This document shows positions 9,943 to 20,203 of a stretch of DNA of 64,000 nucleotides, piece after piece. Location: the NCBI RefSeq assembly GCF_900110435.1, contig NZ_FODT01000003.1, forward strand, positions 186,001 to 250,000. Direction: 5' to 3'. Numbering within the stretch: the stretch's first letter is position 1; every line of letters begins with the position of its first letter. The notes under the pieces were generated by a model that had not been told where the DNA came from, ran no database searches, and worked only from the letters and a program-made list of their open reading frames with translations. Both the position numbers and the translations under genes were made by a program. The DNA comes from Rhodopseudomonas pseudopalustris. GTDB lineage: Bacteria > Pseudomonadota > Alphaproteobacteria > Rhizobiales > Xanthobacteraceae.

Positions 9943-11355
9943 TCACACCACCAGCTTCACGCCGGGGAGCGCCGTCACCAGATCACGAAACTTGGCGCCG
10001 CGGATCTCGAAATTGCGGAACTGGTCGAACGAGGCGCAGGCCGGCGACAGCAGCACCACGGGCTCGGCCAATCCCGATGCCGCTGCATCGCGCGCCGCAG
10101 CCGGCACGGCGTTGTCCAGCGTCTCGCTGATCTCGTAAGCGACCTTTCCCTCCAGCGTCGCGGCAAATTCCTCGGCCGCTTCGCCGATCAGATAGGCCTT
10201 GCGGATGCGCGGGAAGTACTCGGCGAGGCTTTCGATGCCACCGGTCTTCGGCTTGCCGCCGGCGATCCAGAAGATCTCGCCGAACGACGACAGCGCCTTG
10301 GCGGTGGCGTCGGCGTTGGTGCCCTTGGAATCGTTGACGAACAGCGTGGCGCCCTCACCGCTCGATTGCCGGCCGACCTGCTCCATCCGGTGCGCGAGGC
10401 CCGGGAAGCTACGCAGCCCCTTCTGCAACGCGTCGGCGCTGACGCCGAGCGCCAATGCGGCCGCCGCCGCCGCCGCGGCGTTCTGTGCGTTGTGCAGGCC
10501 GCGCAGCGAACCGATGCCGCCGAGCCGCGCGATCTCGCGTGAAGCGCCGCCGGCCGAGCTGCGAATGGTCTCATGATCGGCGGTGATGCCGGAGGCCAGC
10601 GGTTGCTTCACCGAAATCCGCACCACCTGCTTGCCGGCACGCTCCAGCCGGTCGGCGGCGTCGCGGCCGAAGCCGTCATCGACGCCGATGATCGCCGTGC
10701 CGCCGTCCTGCACGCCGGCGACCAGCCGCTCCTTCACCGCGGCGTAGCGCTCGATCGTGCCGTGGCGATCGATGTGGTCTTCGGTGACGTTGAGCAGGAT
10801 GCCGACGGTCGGAGCGAGCGAGGGCGTCAGATCGATCTGGTAGGACGACATCTCGATCACATGGACGCGGCCGCTACGCGGCGGCTCCAGCGACAGGATG
10901 GCGGTGCCGATATTGCCGCCCATCTGGGTGTCGTAACCGGCCTCGCGCATCAGATGCGCGATCAGCGCGGTGGTGGTCGACTTGCCGTTGGTGCCGGTGA
11001 TGGCGACGAACGGCGCGTCCGGCGCATGCCGCCGCCGTTCGCGGCAGAACAGCTCGACATCGCCGATCACTTCGACGCCGGCCTCGCGTGCCTTCAGGAC
11101 GCTCCAATGCGGCGTCGGATGCGTCAGCGGCACGCCGGGCGTCAGGATCAGCGCGGCGAAATTGGCCCACGGCAAACTGCGCAGGTCAGCGGTGATGAAA
11201 TTTGCCTGCGTCGCTTCCACCACGCGGTCGAGATTGTCGTCGCATGCGATCACTTCGGCGCCGCCGGCGCGCAGCGCGTGGCAGCTCGCCAGCCCCGACC
11301 CGCCGAGCCCGAACACCGCCACGGACTGCCCGGCGAAGGAGGTTACGGGAATCAT
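9943..11355 (-). CDS. murD: UDP-N-acetylmuramoylalanine--D-glutamate ligase MurD
   Basis: MurD adds D-glutamate to UDP-MurNAc-L-Ala. The 470-residue protein begins with [17 protein letters not shown] and SPGVPL-like [10 protein letters not shown]. The Mur ligase P-loop [14 protein letters not shown] is near residue 125, followed by [26 protein letters not shown] and the C-terminal [11 protein letters not shown] and [11 protein letters not shown]. All catalytic landmarks of the family are visible. It lies between mraY and ftsW. A dispersed repeat occupies most of the space upstream. Confidence 0.97.
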   Translation of the reverse strand: MIPVTSFAGQSVAVFGLGGSGLASCHALRAGGAEVIACDDNLDRVVEATQANFITADLRSLPWANFAALILTPGVPLTHPTPHWSVLKAREAGVEVIGDVELFCRERRRHAPDAPFVAITGTNGKSTTTALIAHLMREAGYDTQMGGNIGTAILSLEPPRSGRVHVIEMSSYQIDLTPSLAPTVGILLNVTEDHIDRHGTIERYAAVKERLVAGVQDGGTAIIGVDDGFGRDAADRLERAGKQVVRISVKQPLASGITADHETIRSSAGGASREIARLGGIGSLRGLHNAQNAAAAAAAALALGVSADALQKGLRSFPGLAHRMEQVGRQSSGEGATLFVNDSKGTNADATAKALSSFGEIFWIAGGKPKTGGIESLAEYFPRIRKAYLIGEAAEEFAATLEGKVAYEISETLDNAVPAAARDAAASGLAEPVVLLSPACASFDQFRNFEIRGAKFRDLVTALPGVKLVV

Positions 11356-11383
11356 TGTATCGCCTCGCGCGCCACCGGCACGG

Positions 11384-11487
11384 CGTCATCCTGAGGTGCT
11401 CGCCGTCTTCGGCAAGCTTCGAAGGTTCGCCGCGCGTGCCCGTTGCCATCTCTCGAGGCTCGCAACAGCTCGCACCTCAGGATGACG
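11384..11487. repeat. Dispersed palindromic repeat (CGTCATCCTGAGGTG family)
   Basis: The element starts with CGTCATCCTGAGGTGCTCG and ends with its inverse, CGCACCTCAGGATGACG. Internal parts also pair (CTTCGAAGG and CTCGAGG regions). It fills the gap between mraY and murD inside the operon. The same sequence type is, from memory, common between genes in Bradyrhizobium and Rhodopseudomonas. Confidence 0.75.
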
Positions 11488-11512
11488 CTGCGACGGTCCA
11501 GCATGAAATCCC

Positions 11513-12598
11513 TCACCGCAGCTTCAGCGTCGCAAGGCCGGCCAGCGCCAGCATCACGGCGATGATCCAGAAGCGGATCACGATCTGCGGCTCGGTCCAG
11601 CCCTTCTGCTCGAAATGATGATGGATCGGCGCCATCCGGAAGACGCGCTTGCCGGTCAGCTTGAACGACGCCACCTGCACGATGACCGACACCGCTTCGA
11701 GCACGAACAGTCCGCCGATCACCGCCAGCACGATCTCGTGCTTCACCGCCACCGCGATCGAGCCCAACATCCCGCCGAGCGCCAGCGAGCCGGTGTCGCC
11801 CATGAAGATCGAGGCCGGCGGCGCGTTGAACCACAGAAATCCGAGGCCGGCGCCGAGCAGCGCGCCGCACAGCACCGCCAGTTCGCCGGTGCCGGCGACG
11901 TAGTTGATCTGCAGATAATCGGCGAACACCGCGTTGCCGGCGAGATAGGCGATCAGTCCGAAGCTCGCGGCCGCGATCATCACCGGCACGATCGCGAGGC
12001 CGTCGAGGCCGTCGGTCAAGTTCACCGCATTGCCGGCGCCGACAATGACGAACGCGCCGAAGATCACGAAGTACCAGCCGAGATTGAGCACGACTTCCTT
12101 GAAGAACGGAATCACCAGCGAGCTCGACAGCGAGCTGCGGCCGAGCCACACCAGCGCGAAGCACGCGGCGCCGGCGATCGCGAATTCGATCAGCAGCCTG
12201 GTTCGGCCGGAGATGCCGGCATGAGTTTGCTTGGTCACTTTCATGTAGTCGTCGTAGAAGCCGACGAAGCCGAAGCCGAGCGTCACCGCCAGCACGATCC
12301 AGACATAGGGATTGACCGGATTGGCCCACAGCACCGTGCCGACCGTCAGCCCCGACAGGATCATCAGGCCGCCCATCGTCGGCGTGCCCTTCTTGGTGAC
12401 GAGATGCGATTGCGGCCCGTCGCTGCGGATCGGCTGGCCCTTGCCCTGGCGCAGCCGCAGATTGTTGATGATCCACGGTCCGCACAGGAACACGAACAGT
12501 GCACCGGTCACCACCGCGCCGCCGGTTCGGAAGGTGATGTAGCGGAAGACGTTGAACGCCGGAATTGAGCTGGAAAGATCGATCAGCCAGTAGAGCAT
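11513..12598 (-). CDS. mraY: Phospho-MurNAc-pentapeptide translocase MraY
   Basis: MraY transfers phospho-MurNAc-pentapeptide from UDP to undecaprenyl phosphate, making lipid I in the inner membrane. The 361-residue protein has about ten membrane helices. Motifs are [24 protein letters not shown] (the two aspartates), [15 protein letters not shown] (DGLDG), [22 protein letters not shown] and the late [11 protein letters not shown], all diagnostic of the family. The murF stop lies 10 bases upstream, so the genes are closely linked. Confidence 0.97.
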   Translation of the reverse strand: MLYWLIDLSSSIPAFNVFRYITFRTGGAVVTGALFVFLCGPWIINNLRLRQGKGQPIRSDGPQSHLVTKKGTPTMGGLMILSGLTVGTVLWANPVNPYVWIVLAVTLGFGFVGFYDDYMKVTKQTHAGISGRTRLLIEFAIAGAACFALVWLGRSSLSSSLVIPFFKEVVLNLGWYFVIFGAFVIVGAGNAVNLTDGLDGLAIVPVMIAAASFGLIAYLAGNAVFADYLQINYVAGTGELAVLCGALLGAGLGFLWFNAPPASIFMGDTGSLALGGMLGSIAVAVKHEIVLAVIGGLFVLEAVSVIVQVASFKLTGKRVFRMAPIHHHFEQKGWTEPQIVIRFWIIAVMLALAGLATLKLR

Positions 12599-12608
12599 TC
12601 AAGCCGCC

Positions 12609-14048
12609 TTACACCGCAGCGTCATCGCGCGCGGTCTTGCCGGGAAAGCGCTTCTCGAGCGCGGTGACAATCGTTTTCATGCGCGAGCCGAGCGAGCCTT
12701 TGATCATCAGCACGTCGCCGGCACGGATCGCCGCAACCACCTGAGATTCGAGCGCGGCCGCGGTCTCTGCATAGCCCCCTCGCTTCCCTGAGGAAAGGGC
12801 GTCCCACAAATTGCGCATCAGCGGACCGCAGCAGAACACCAGATCGATTGCGTTATTCCGCACCGACTCGGCGAGGTCGCGATGCAACTCCGGCCCGGCC
12901 GGGCCGAGTTCCAGCATGTCGCCGAGCACAACGATCCGCCGTCCCTGCGGACCGACCGGGACCTGGCCGAGCACGCCCAGCGCCGCCACCATCGACGCCG
13001 GATTGGCATTATAGCTCTCGTCGATCAGCGTGGCCTCGCTTTGCCCGAATTCGAGCGCGCGGCGGACGCCACGGCCGGCGGCGGGCTGGACGTGCGACAG
13101 CGCCAGCGCCGCCAGCGCGAGATCAGCGCCGACAGTTTCCGCCGCGGCCAATACGGCCAGAGAATTCATCGCGATATGCCGCCCGGGAATCCCGAGCTTG
13201 TAAGTGACGTCGCGGCCGAAAATCGTCGCATGCACCGCGGAGCAATCGGCGTGCAACGCGACGTCGAGCAGCCGCGCATCGGCCTCGACATCGGCACCGA
13301 ACGATACGACGCGACCGACGCCGGCCTTGCGGGCGCTGTCGGTGAGCCGCTTGAACATCGCATTGTCGCGATTGAGAACCGCCGTGCCGCCGGGCACCAG
13401 CCCAGCGAAGATTTCCGCCTTGGCGTCGGCGATCGCTTCGATGCCGGAGAAGAACTCGAGGTGCACCGGCTCCACCGTGGTGATGATCACCACATGTGGT
13501 CGCACCATCTTCACCAGCGGTTCGATTTCACCCGCGTGGTTCATGCCGATTTCGAACACCGCGTAGCGCACGTCCGCCGGACAGCGCGCCAACGACAGCG
13601 GCACGCCCCAGTGATTGTTGAACGACGCCACCGAAGCGTGGGTCTCGCCTTGCGCCCCGAGCACGCCGCGCAGCGCCTCCTTGGTCGAGGTCTTGCCGAC
13701 CGAGCCGGTCACCGCGATGATCTTGGCGTCGAGCCGCGCCCGCGCCGCGCGGCCGAGCTCGCGCAATCCGTCGAGTACGTCGTCGACCACCAGCAGCGGC
13801 GCGTCGGCGGCGAACTTGGCGCGCTGCGCCCTCTCCACCACCGCCAGCGCCGCGCCGGCATTCAGCGCGGCGGCGACGAAATCGTGACCATCGTGGACGT
13901 CGCCCTTGATCGCGAAATACGCATCGCCCGGCGCCAGCGTGCGGCTGTCGATCGAAATGCCGAACACATCGCGCGGCAGCGAGCCGCTCGCGGCGGCGCG
14001 CATCGCCTCCGCCATCGCATCCGAAGTCCAAAGCGGTGGTTTGCTCAT
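12609..14048 (-). CDS. murF: UDP-MurNAc-tripeptide--D-Ala-D-Ala ligase MurF
   Basis: MurF adds the D-Ala-D-Ala dipeptide to complete the UDP-MurNAc-pentapeptide. The 479-residue product carries FGISIDSRTL at the N-terminal UDP-binding domain and the P-loop VTGSVGKTSTKEAL near residue 117. It also has NNHWGVPLSL, EIGMNHAGEI, NRDNAMF and the C-terminal IDESYNANPASM with VVLGDMLELG. Its start codon overlaps the stop of murE by four bases (ATGA). Confidence 0.97.
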   Translation of the reverse strand: MSKPPLWTSDAMAEAMRAAASGSLPRDVFGISIDSRTLAPGDAYFAIKGDVHDGHDFVAAALNAGAALAVVERAQRAKFAADAPLLVVDDVLDGLRELGRAARARLDAKIIAVTGSVGKTSTKEALRGVLGAQGETHASVASFNNHWGVPLSLARCPADVRYAVFEIGMNHAGEIEPLVKMVRPHVVIITTVEPVHLEFFSGIEAIADAKAEIFAGLVPGGTAVLNRDNAMFKRLTDSARKAGVGRVVSFGADVEADARLLDVALHADCSAVHATIFGRDVTYKLGIPGRHIAMNSLAVLAAAETVGADLALAALALSHVQPAAGRGVRRALEFGQSEATLIDESYNANPASMVAALGVLGQVPVGPQGRRIVVLGDMLELGPAGPELHRDLAESVRNNAIDLVFCCGPLMRNLWDALSSGKRGGYAETAAALESQVVAAIRAGDVLMIKGSLGSRMKTIVTALEKRFPGKTARDDAAV

Positions 14049-15517
14049 CCGGCACTCGTCGACAACGCCGCCGCGGCGGCTTCGTGATCACTGAACGGCA
14101 GCACCGTGTCGCGCACGATCTGCCCGGTCTCATGGCCCTTGCCGGCAATCAGCAGCGCATCGCCCGGCGCCAGCGCGGCGATCGCGGTGCGGATCGCCTC
14201 GGCGCGATCCCCGATCTCGCGCGCTCCCGGCGCGGCGGCGAGGATGGCGGCCCGGATTGCGGCAGGGTCTTCGCTGCGCGGATTATCGTCGGTGACGATG
14301 ATGCTGTCGGCGTTCTCGGCTGCGATCGCGCCCATCAGCGGCCGCTTGCCGGCGTCGCGATCGCCGCCGGCGCCGAACACCACGACGAGCTTGCGCTTCG
14401 CGTAGGGCCGCAGCGCCTGCAGCGCCTTCGCCAGCGCATCAGGCTTGTGCGCGTAGTCGACGAACACCGGCGCGCCGCGGCGCTCGCCGACGAAATCGAG
14501 CCGGCCCGGGGCGCCTTCGAGATGATCCAGCGCCGCGAACGCCGCCGCCGGATCGCCGCCGGCGCCGATCACCAGCCCGGCCGCGACCAGCGCGTTCTCG
14601 ATCTGGAATTCGCCGACCAGCGGCAGATGCACCGCGGTGCGGCGGCCGGCATGTTCGATCGTGAGCTTCTGCGCGAAGCCGTCGATCGACGCCTCGATCA
14701 GCCGGATGCCCTCGCCTGCGTCGCCGTTGCGGCCGACGGTGATCAGCCGCAGCCCTCGCGCACGTGCGGCGTCGATCACTTGCGCCGAACAGTCGTGGTC
14801 AGCGGAAATCACCGCGGCCCCGCCGTCGATCACCAGATCGCGAAACAGCCGGAGCTTGGCGTTGAGGTAGTGCGCGACGTCCGGATGATAGTCCATATGG
14901 TCTCGCGACAGATTGGTGAAGCCGCCGGCCGCGACGCGAACGCCGTCGAGCCGGAACTGATCGAGCCCGTGCGATGAGGCTTCGAGCGCCAGATGCGTGA
15001 CGCCTTCGCCGGCGATCTCGTCGAGCGAGCGATGCAGCGCGATCGGGTCCGGCGTTGTCAGTGAACCGTAGACGCTACGCGTCGGGGTGACCAGACCAAT
15101 GGTGCCGATGCTTGCCGCAGCGTGTCCGAGCCGTTGCCAGATATGCCGGGTGAACGCCGCGACCGAGGTCTTGCCGCTGGTCCCGGTCACCGCGGCGATG
15201 GTCCGTGGCTGTCGCGAATAGAAACGCGCGGCGGCCAGCGCCAGCGCGCGGCGCGGATTGCCGAGGGGCACGAACGGCACGGCGAGTTCGCCATCCGGCG
15301 CATGATCGCCGGCGACCGCGACCGCGCCGGCGTCGATCGCAGCGGCGATGAAGCGTGCGCCGTCGGTCTTCGCCCCGGCCAGCGCAAAGAACAGATCGCC
15401 CGGCTTCACCGCGCGGCTGTCGACCGCAAGGCCGCCGACGTCGAGATCGGCGGCGCCGCGCGGCGAGCCCTGTGCGTCGATCGGGGCGTCGTCGCTGAAG
15501 AGATCGCGGAGCTTCAT
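14045..15517 (-). CDS. murE: UDP-MurNAc-tripeptide synthetase MurE (meso-DAP type)
   Basis: MurE adds the third residue of the stem peptide. The DDNPRSEDP motif near residue 410 is the DNPR signature associated with meso-diaminopimelate specificity rather than lysine. Other landmarks are GLAVDSRAVKPG at the N-terminus, AVTGTSGKTSVAAF (P-loop) near residue 112, LEASSHGLDQFRL, TNLSRDHMDYH with the carbamylated-lysine region after it, and DYAHKPDALAKAL. The length of 490 residues is normal. It overlaps murF by four bases and follows ftsI after a 115-base gap. Confidence 0.97.
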   Translation of the reverse strand: MKLRDLFSDDAPIDAQGSPRGAADLDVGGLAVDSRAVKPGDLFFALAGAKTDGARFIAAAIDAGAVAVAGDHAPDGELAVPFVPLGNPRRALALAAARFYSRQPRTIAAVTGTSGKTSVAAFTRHIWQRLGHAAASIGTIGLVTPTRSVYGSLTTPDPIALHRSLDEIAGEGVTHLALEASSHGLDQFRLDGVRVAAGGFTNLSRDHMDYHPDVAHYLNAKLRLFRDLVIDGGAAVISADHDCSAQVIDAARARGLRLITVGRNGDAGEGIRLIEASIDGFAQKLTIEHAGRRTAVHLPLVGEFQIENALVAAGLVIGAGGDPAAAFAALDHLEGAPGRLDFVGERRGAPVFVDYAHKPDALAKALQALRPYAKRKLVVVFGAGGDRDAGKRPLMGAIAAENADSIIVTDDNPRSEDPAAIRAAILAAAPGAREIGDRAEAIRTAIAALAPGDALLIAGKGHETGQIVRDTVLPFSDHEAAAAALSTSAG

Positions 15518-15632
15518 GGTCCTTGTCCGGTCAGCCGGTTCGAATGGGATTCAGCACGCAAACCGGGCTTGTAGCGCAAGCGCGCCCCGGTGCAACACGA
15601 CTGACGCAGTACCGTCCCGCGCGTTGCGGGTG

Positions 15633-17387
15633 CTATTGGGCCGTCTTCGATGCCGCAAGAATAAGGCGGTCGGGCGGCGGCAGATCGAACCGCGGCTCGA
15701 TTCCCAACAGCGGCGCGATTCGTTCGATCACCTTGCCACCGGTGGGCACCGCGTTCCAGCCCGAGGTGATGAAACCATGGGTTTCCGGCAGCGCCTTGGG
15801 CTCGTCGAGCATCACCAGCACCTGGAACTGTGGATTGTCGGCCGGCAGCACCGCGGTGAACGAGTTCAGCACCTGCTTCTTGGCGTAACGGCCGTTGATG
15901 ACCTTTTCCGAGGTGCCGGTCTTGCCGCCGATATAGTAGCCCTTGGCGATCTGATCGGCGGTCCTGGCGGTGCCGATTTCGGCGTTGAGCCGCATCAGAT
16001 AGCGGATCTTGTCGCTGGTTTCCTTCTTGACCACGCGCTTGGCCATCTTCAGCGCGTCTTCCTCGCTGCGCTTGAGGAAGGTCGGCGGAATGAGGTAGCC
16101 GCCATTGACCATGGCGTTGATGCCCATCACCGCCTGCAGCGGGGCGACGGCAACGCCGTGACCGAACGAAATGGTGATGGTGTTGAGTTCGCCCCAGCGC
16201 TTCGGCACGATCGGCGACGCGCTTTCCGGCAGCTCCGTGCGCAGCCGGTCGAGCTGGCCGACCTTCTTCAGGAACGCCTTGTGCGCCTCGACGCCCTGGG
16301 CGATCGCGATCCGCGCCGCGCCGACATTGGAGGAGAAGGTGAACACTTCCGCGAGCGTGATCGGGCGGCCGAGCGGATGGGTGTCGTGGATCGCGAACTT
16401 GCCGTAGCGCAGCGCGCCGCGCGCGTCGTACAGCGTGTTCAGCGTCGCCTTGCCCGAGTCCAGCGCCATCGCCAGCGTCAGCGTCTTGAAGGTCGAACCC
16501 ATTTCGTACACGCCGGTGGTGAGCCGGTTGATGCGGTCGGGGTCGTTGGCCTCGCGCGGATTGTTCGGATCGAAATCCGGCAGAGACACCATCGCCACGA
16601 TCTCGCCGGTATTGACGTTTGAGACGAGGCCCGACGCCGCCTTGGCGCTGTACTTGTTCTTCGCCTTCAGCAGTTCGTCGCGCAGCGCATGTTCGACGCG
16701 GATGTCGACCGCGAGTTCGACCGGACGCTGCAGCCTGTCGGAAGCGAAACCGGCGCGATGCAGATCGGCGAGGCCGTTGTTGTCGAGCCACTTCTCGATG
16801 CCGGCGATGCCCTGGTTGTCGATGTTGACGAGGCCGATCAGATGCGAGACCTCGGTGCCGGTCGGATAGACCCGCTTGTTCTCGCGCAGGAAGCCGATGC
16901 CGGGGATGCCGAGCTTCTTGATATCGGCCTGCTGTCGCGGCGTGATCTCGCGCTTCAACCAGACGAAGCCCTTTTTCGACGCCAGCCGCTCGCGGACTTC
17001 CTGGGTCTCGAGGTCGGGCAGCGTCGCGGTGAGCAGCTCGACCGCTTCGTCCTGATCGATGATGCGGCGCGGCTCGCCGAACAAGGAAGGCGACTTGACG
17101 TCGGTGGCGAGGATGGTGCCGTTGCGATCGACGATATCCGGCCGGGCGGTGGCGATCGCATCCTGCGACGCCGTGCGCCGCGTGCCGTGGCTGTCGCCGA
17201 ACAGCGCGATCATCGACAGCTTGAAGGCGATCACGCCGTAGACCGCGGCGAACGCCAGCATCGCGAGGCCGACGCGGGCGCGCGCCTTGGCGTCGCGGTC
17301 GACGTCGCGCCCATAGATCAGGCTGCGGATCAACCGCTGGCGCCAACCGACGCGATGGCCGACAAGTGGAAGCGACGGATCAATCAC
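15633..17387 (-). CDS. ftsI: Septal peptidoglycan transpeptidase FtsI (PBP3)
   Basis: FtsI is the class B penicillin-binding protein that crosslinks septal peptidoglycan with FtsW. The 584-residue product has one N-terminal membrane helix (about residues 40-60) and a PBP dimerisation domain with RNGTILATD and GLVNIDNQGIAGIE. The transpeptidase domain has the active-site STFK within MGSTFKTLTL (near residue 300), SSN within SSNVGAARIA and KTGTSEK near residue 490. It is preceded by ftsL with a four-base ATGA overlap. Confidence 0.96.
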   Translation of the reverse strand: MIDPSLPLVGHRVGWRQRLIRSLIYGRDVDRDAKARARVGLAMLAFAAVYGVIAFKLSMIALFGDSHGTRRTASQDAIATARPDIVDRNGTILATDVKSPSLFGEPRRIIDQDEAVELLTATLPDLETQEVRERLASKKGFVWLKREITPRQQADIKKLGIPGIGFLRENKRVYPTGTEVSHLIGLVNIDNQGIAGIEKWLDNNGLADLHRAGFASDRLQRPVELAVDIRVEHALRDELLKAKNKYSAKAASGLVSNVNTGEIVAMVSLPDFDPNNPREANDPDRINRLTTGVYEMGSTFKTLTLAMALDSGKATLNTLYDARGALRYGKFAIHDTHPLGRPITLAEVFTFSSNVGAARIAIAQGVEAHKAFLKKVGQLDRLRTELPESASPIVPKRWGELNTITISFGHGVAVAPLQAVMGINAMVNGGYLIPPTFLKRSEEDALKMAKRVVKKETSDKIRYLMRLNAEIGTARTADQIAKGYYIGGKTGTSEKVINGRYAKKQVLNSFTAVLPADNPQFQVLVMLDEPKALPETHGFITSGWNAVPTGGKVIERIAPLLGIEPRFDLPPPDRLILAASKTAQ

Positions 17388-17767
17388 TGCGCGGCCTCCG
17401 GCGCCGGCAGCGAGCCGGTGATGATGTCGGGATCGATTTTATCGATCATCGACGCGATCGGATCGGGATCGTTCGGATTGACGATGGTCGGCGGCCGCTC
17501 CGGCAGGTTCTTCAACTGGTCGAACTGGCGGGCGCTGATCGGCTTCAATTTGAGGTGGCGGTCGGCGAGACCCTGCAGACGCCCCGGCGCGTCGAGCTGG
17601 GCCCATTCGGCGCGCAGCCGCGCGATCGCCTCGCGCTCCTTGCGCGCTTCGGCGTGGAGCTGCAGCACCTTCTCGGTGCGCGCAGTCGAATCCATCTTGA
17701 TCCGGTAGACATAGGCCGCGGCGAACACCAGCATTCCGATCACCGCCAGATGAATGATGCGCATCAT
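17384..17767 (-). CDS. ftsL: Cell division protein FtsL
   Basis: This small bitopic protein sits between rsmH and ftsI, the position of FtsL, which with FtsB and FtsQ activates septal synthesis. The start is taken as ATG 17767, overlapping the rsmH TGA (ATGA); a longer reading adds 12 unlikely residues. The 127-residue product has a membrane helix at about residues 5-22, then a heptad-like helix rich in Arg, Glu and Ala ([15 protein letters not shown]) and [10 protein letters not shown], a common FtsL ending motif. A proline-rich, acidic tail follows. The assignment rests on position and architecture as much as on sequence. Confidence 0.88.
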   Translation of the reverse strand: MMRIIHLAVIGMLVFAAAYVYRIKMDSTARTEKVLQLHAEARKEREAIARLRAEWAQLDAPGRLQGLADRHLKLKPISARQFDQLKNLPERPPTIVNPNDPDPIASMIDKIDPDIITGSLPAPEAAQ

Positions 17768-18762
17768 CGGCCGGCCCTCATCACCGAGGCCAGCGTCGGC
17801 CATCCCGGCAGATCGTCGGGCCTGTGCGCCGGCGCCGCGGTGCGTTCGGCGCCGCGCAGCTTGGCCGAGCGCGCGCGCGGATTGGCGGCGATTTCGGCGT
17901 CGCCCGCGACGATCGGGCGCTTGGTCAGCACGGTGAAGCTCGGCGCCGCCTGCGTCAGCTCCGGCAGATGCCGCGAGCCGCCGCCGGTGCGGCTGCGGTC
18001 GCCGAGGAAGGTCTTGACGATGCGGTCTTCCAGCGAGTGGAACGACACCACGGCGAGCCGCCCGCCAGGCTTCAGCACCCGTTCGGCAGCGGCGAGCGCC
18101 TGATACAATTCGTCGAGCTCTTCGTTCACGAAGATCCGCAGCGCCTGGAACGTCCGCGTCGCCGGGTGGATCTGCCCAGGCTTGCTGCGCACCACCGTGG
18201 CGACGATGTCGGCCAGCGCCTTCGTCGTTGCGATCGGCGCGTCCTTGCGCGCGGCAATGATGGCGCGGGCGACGTGGCGGGAATATTTCTCCTCGCCGAA
18301 GATATAGATGATGTTGGCGAGGTCGGCTTCAGACGCATGCGCGACCACGTCGGCCGCGGTCGGGCCGTCATTGCCCATCCGCATGTCGAGCGGCCCGTCG
18401 AGCCGGAACGAGAAGCCGCGATCGGCTTGATCGACCTGCATCGACGACACGCCGATATCCATCACCACGCCGTCGACGGCCTCTGCGCCCTGCGCTTCGC
18501 AGACATCGGCGAGATTGGAGAAGCGATCCTCGACCAGCGTGAGCCGCCCGCTTGTGCTCTGCACCAGGTCGAAGCCGTCGGCGATGGCGTTGCGGTCGCG
18601 ATCGATCGCGATCACCCGCGTGTCGGCCGCCTCCAGGATCAGCCGCGTATAGCCGCCAGCGCCGAAGGTGCCGTCGACATAGACGCCGCCGTCGCGCGGC
18701 GCGAGCAAGCCCACCGCCTCGACCCCCAGCACCGGAATATGGCGCGGCCGCGTTTCGGTCAT
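17764..18762 (-). CDS. rsmH: 16S rRNA m4C1402 methyltransferase RsmH
   Basis: RsmH (MraW) methylates N4 of C1402 in 16S rRNA using S-adenosylmethionine. The motifs are [13 protein letters not shown] at the start, [13 protein letters not shown] (SAM-binding loop), [33 protein letters not shown] and the C-terminal [13 protein letters not shown] with [11 protein letters not shown]. The start is placed at ATG 18762 ([11 protein letters not shown]). The frame stays open 66 codons further upstream, but that part looks unlike the family. It is the first gene of the dcw block; mraZ, usually in front of it, is not present. Confidence 0.96.
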   Translation of the reverse strand: MTETRPRHIPVLGVEAVGLLAPRDGGVYVDGTFGAGGYTRLILEAADTRVIAIDRDRNAIADGFDLVQSTSGRLTLVEDRFSNLADVCEAQGAEAVDGVVMDIGVSSMQVDQADRGFSFRLDGPLDMRMGNDGPTAADVVAHASEADLANIIYIFGEEKYSRHVARAIIAARKDAPIATTKALADIVATVVRSKPGQIHPATRTFQALRIFVNEELDELYQALAAAERVLKPGGRLAVVSFHSLEDRIVKTFLGDRSRTGGGSRHLPELTQAAPSFTVLTKRPIVAGDAEIAANPRARSAKLRGAERTAAPAHRPDDLPGWPTLASVMRAGR

Positions 18763-19343
18763 GCGTCCGGCCCGGCCGGCAAGGCCGTCAGCCCGGTCCG
18801 TGCCGTACGGAGGCCGGGTCCGGCGCAATTCGGCTGCAATGTCGGCGGCAACGGGCGCATCGTCTTTCGAAACTCCCAGTTCCACGACGGGATCAGCCAG
18901 AGCGCCGGCGACCGATCCTGGAGAACCCGGCGGTCCGGCTGGAATCTGTAGGATTGCCATCGGCTTATGGGTTTTCAGAGGGAGGCCCGGCGATCACCGG
19001 CGGTTCGGCTCTTCACCCCTCAGTAACGTCCCTTAGCCTTAAGAAAACGTTGACACCGAGGGTCAGGATCGCCGGACAAATTGCTCTACAGGCGATTGGC
19101 CACGGGTATCGAAGTGATGCGGCCCGTCCACAGTCCACAGAAAATGGCAAAATCATGAAACAGGCGCGTTGCGGTCAATTGTAATGACCGGGATAGTGAA
19201 CGGGCGCTGCGGCTCGTCGCACCCGCACTGTCGCCGTTCTCCTGCCGGGTTTGGATCGTCTGATGCTGTCAGGTTCGCTCGCGTCTGCGGGTCACGAGTC
19301 GAAACGTCGACGTGTCGTCCCACTGCCCAAGGGCATCGTGGCC
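18763..19343. other. Divergent intergenic region between rsmH and the amidase gene
   Basis: No convincing gene is seen in these 580 bases, which must hold the promoters of the dcw cluster (minus) and of the amidase gene (plus). No MraZ-box array and no mraZ gene were recognised. A CtrA-like box occurs at 19039-19054. Composition falls toward AT near 19030-19190. Confidence 0.6.
19039..19054. promoter_or_regulatory. CtrA-like box
   Basis: The sequence TTAA-GAAAACG-TTGAC differs by one base from the CtrA consensus TTAA-N7-TTAAC used by the alphaproteobacterial cell-cycle regulator. It lies about 280 bases upstream of the rsmH start in the divergent region. The TTGACA half could alternatively be a plus-strand -35 element. 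Binding is not shown. Confidence 0.35.
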
Positions 19344-20129
19344 ATGCAGACCTTCATGCCTGACTCCTCGGTCGTGTCCGACGTGATTCCGTCGCCGAAT
19401 TTCGGCGAGCGCAACAAGGCCCGCCGGCCCGACATGATCGTCCTGCACTATACCGGGATGCCCGATGTCGAGGGCGCGCTGACACGGTTGTGCAAGGCGG
19501 GCACCGAGGTGTCGGCGCATTACGTCGTGCTCGAGGACGGCCGGATTCTGCAATGCGTGCCGGAATCCAAGCGCGCCTGGCATGCCGGCGTCGCGAAATG
19601 GGCCGGCGAGGACGACATCAACTCCTGCTCGATCGGCATCGAGATCATCAATCGTGGGCACGATTGGGGCTACCCTGACTACCCGCTCCGGCAGATCGCC
19701 GCGGTAATCACGCTGTGCCGCGGCATCATCATCCGCCGCAACGTGCCGCCGCATCGGGTGCTCGGCCATTCCGATGTCGCGCCGTCGCGCAAGAAGGACC
19801 CCGGCGAGAAATTTCCGTGGCGCTCGCTCGCCGCCTCCGGCGTCGGCCATTGGGTCGAGCCGGCGCCGATCGAGGCCGGCGCCGGATTCAGGCTCGGCGC
19901 CGAGGGCGAACAGATCCGGGTGATGCAGCAGGCGCTGGCCGATTATGGCTATGGCATCGCCGCCACCGGCAAGTACGACCCGGCGACCGTCGAGGTCGTC
20001 TCAGCGTTCCAGCGTCACTTCCGACCGGAGAAGGTCGACGGTGTCGCCGACGGCTCGACGCTCGCGACGTTGCACGCTTTGCTCGGCGAGCTGCCGATCG
20101 ACGTCCGCGCCACCGCTGCGCTGACCTGA
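19344..20129 (+). CDS. AmpD-like N-acetylmuramoyl-L-alanine amidase with peptidoglycan-binding domain
   Basis: This zinc amidase of the Amidase_2 (AmpD) family cleaves the MurNAc-L-Ala bond during muropeptide recycling or wall turnover. Zinc ligands are visible: the His of IVLHYTGM, and the later GHSDVAPSRKKDPGEKFPW segment carrying the second His and the Asp. EIINRGHDWGYPDYP is also typical. A PG_binding_1 domain at about residues 190-250 (VMQQALADYGY ... AFQRHFRP) follows. The start is ATG 19344, with AAGGG ten bases upstream; a longer frame begins at 19251. No clear signal peptide was seen, which favours a cytoplasmic recycling role. It is transcribed away from the dcw cluster. Confidence 0.88.
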   Translation: MQTFMPDSSVVSDVIPSPNFGERNKARRPDMIVLHYTGMPDVEGALTRLCKAGTEVSAHYVVLEDGRILQCVPESKRAWHAGVAKWAGEDDINSCSIGIEIINRGHDWGYPDYPLRQIAAVITLCRGIIIRRNVPPHRVLGHSDVAPSRKKDPGEKFPWRSLAASGVGHWVEPAPIEAGAGFRLGAEGEQIRVMQQALADYGYGIAATGKYDPATVEVVSAFQRHFRPEKVDGVADGSTLATLHALLGELPIDVRATAALT

Positions 20130-20203
20130 ACCGGTCCCGTCCCAACGCATCACCCGACGTTACGCCTTGACGCCGCAGCATCCAGCCCGCATGGCTGTCG
20201 CGT

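Noticed and set aside
18763-18960. A 66-codon N-terminal extension of rsmH
   Set aside because: The RsmH family normally starts near HIPVL, and ATG 18762 fits this. The extension is rich in Pro and Ala and unlike a domain.
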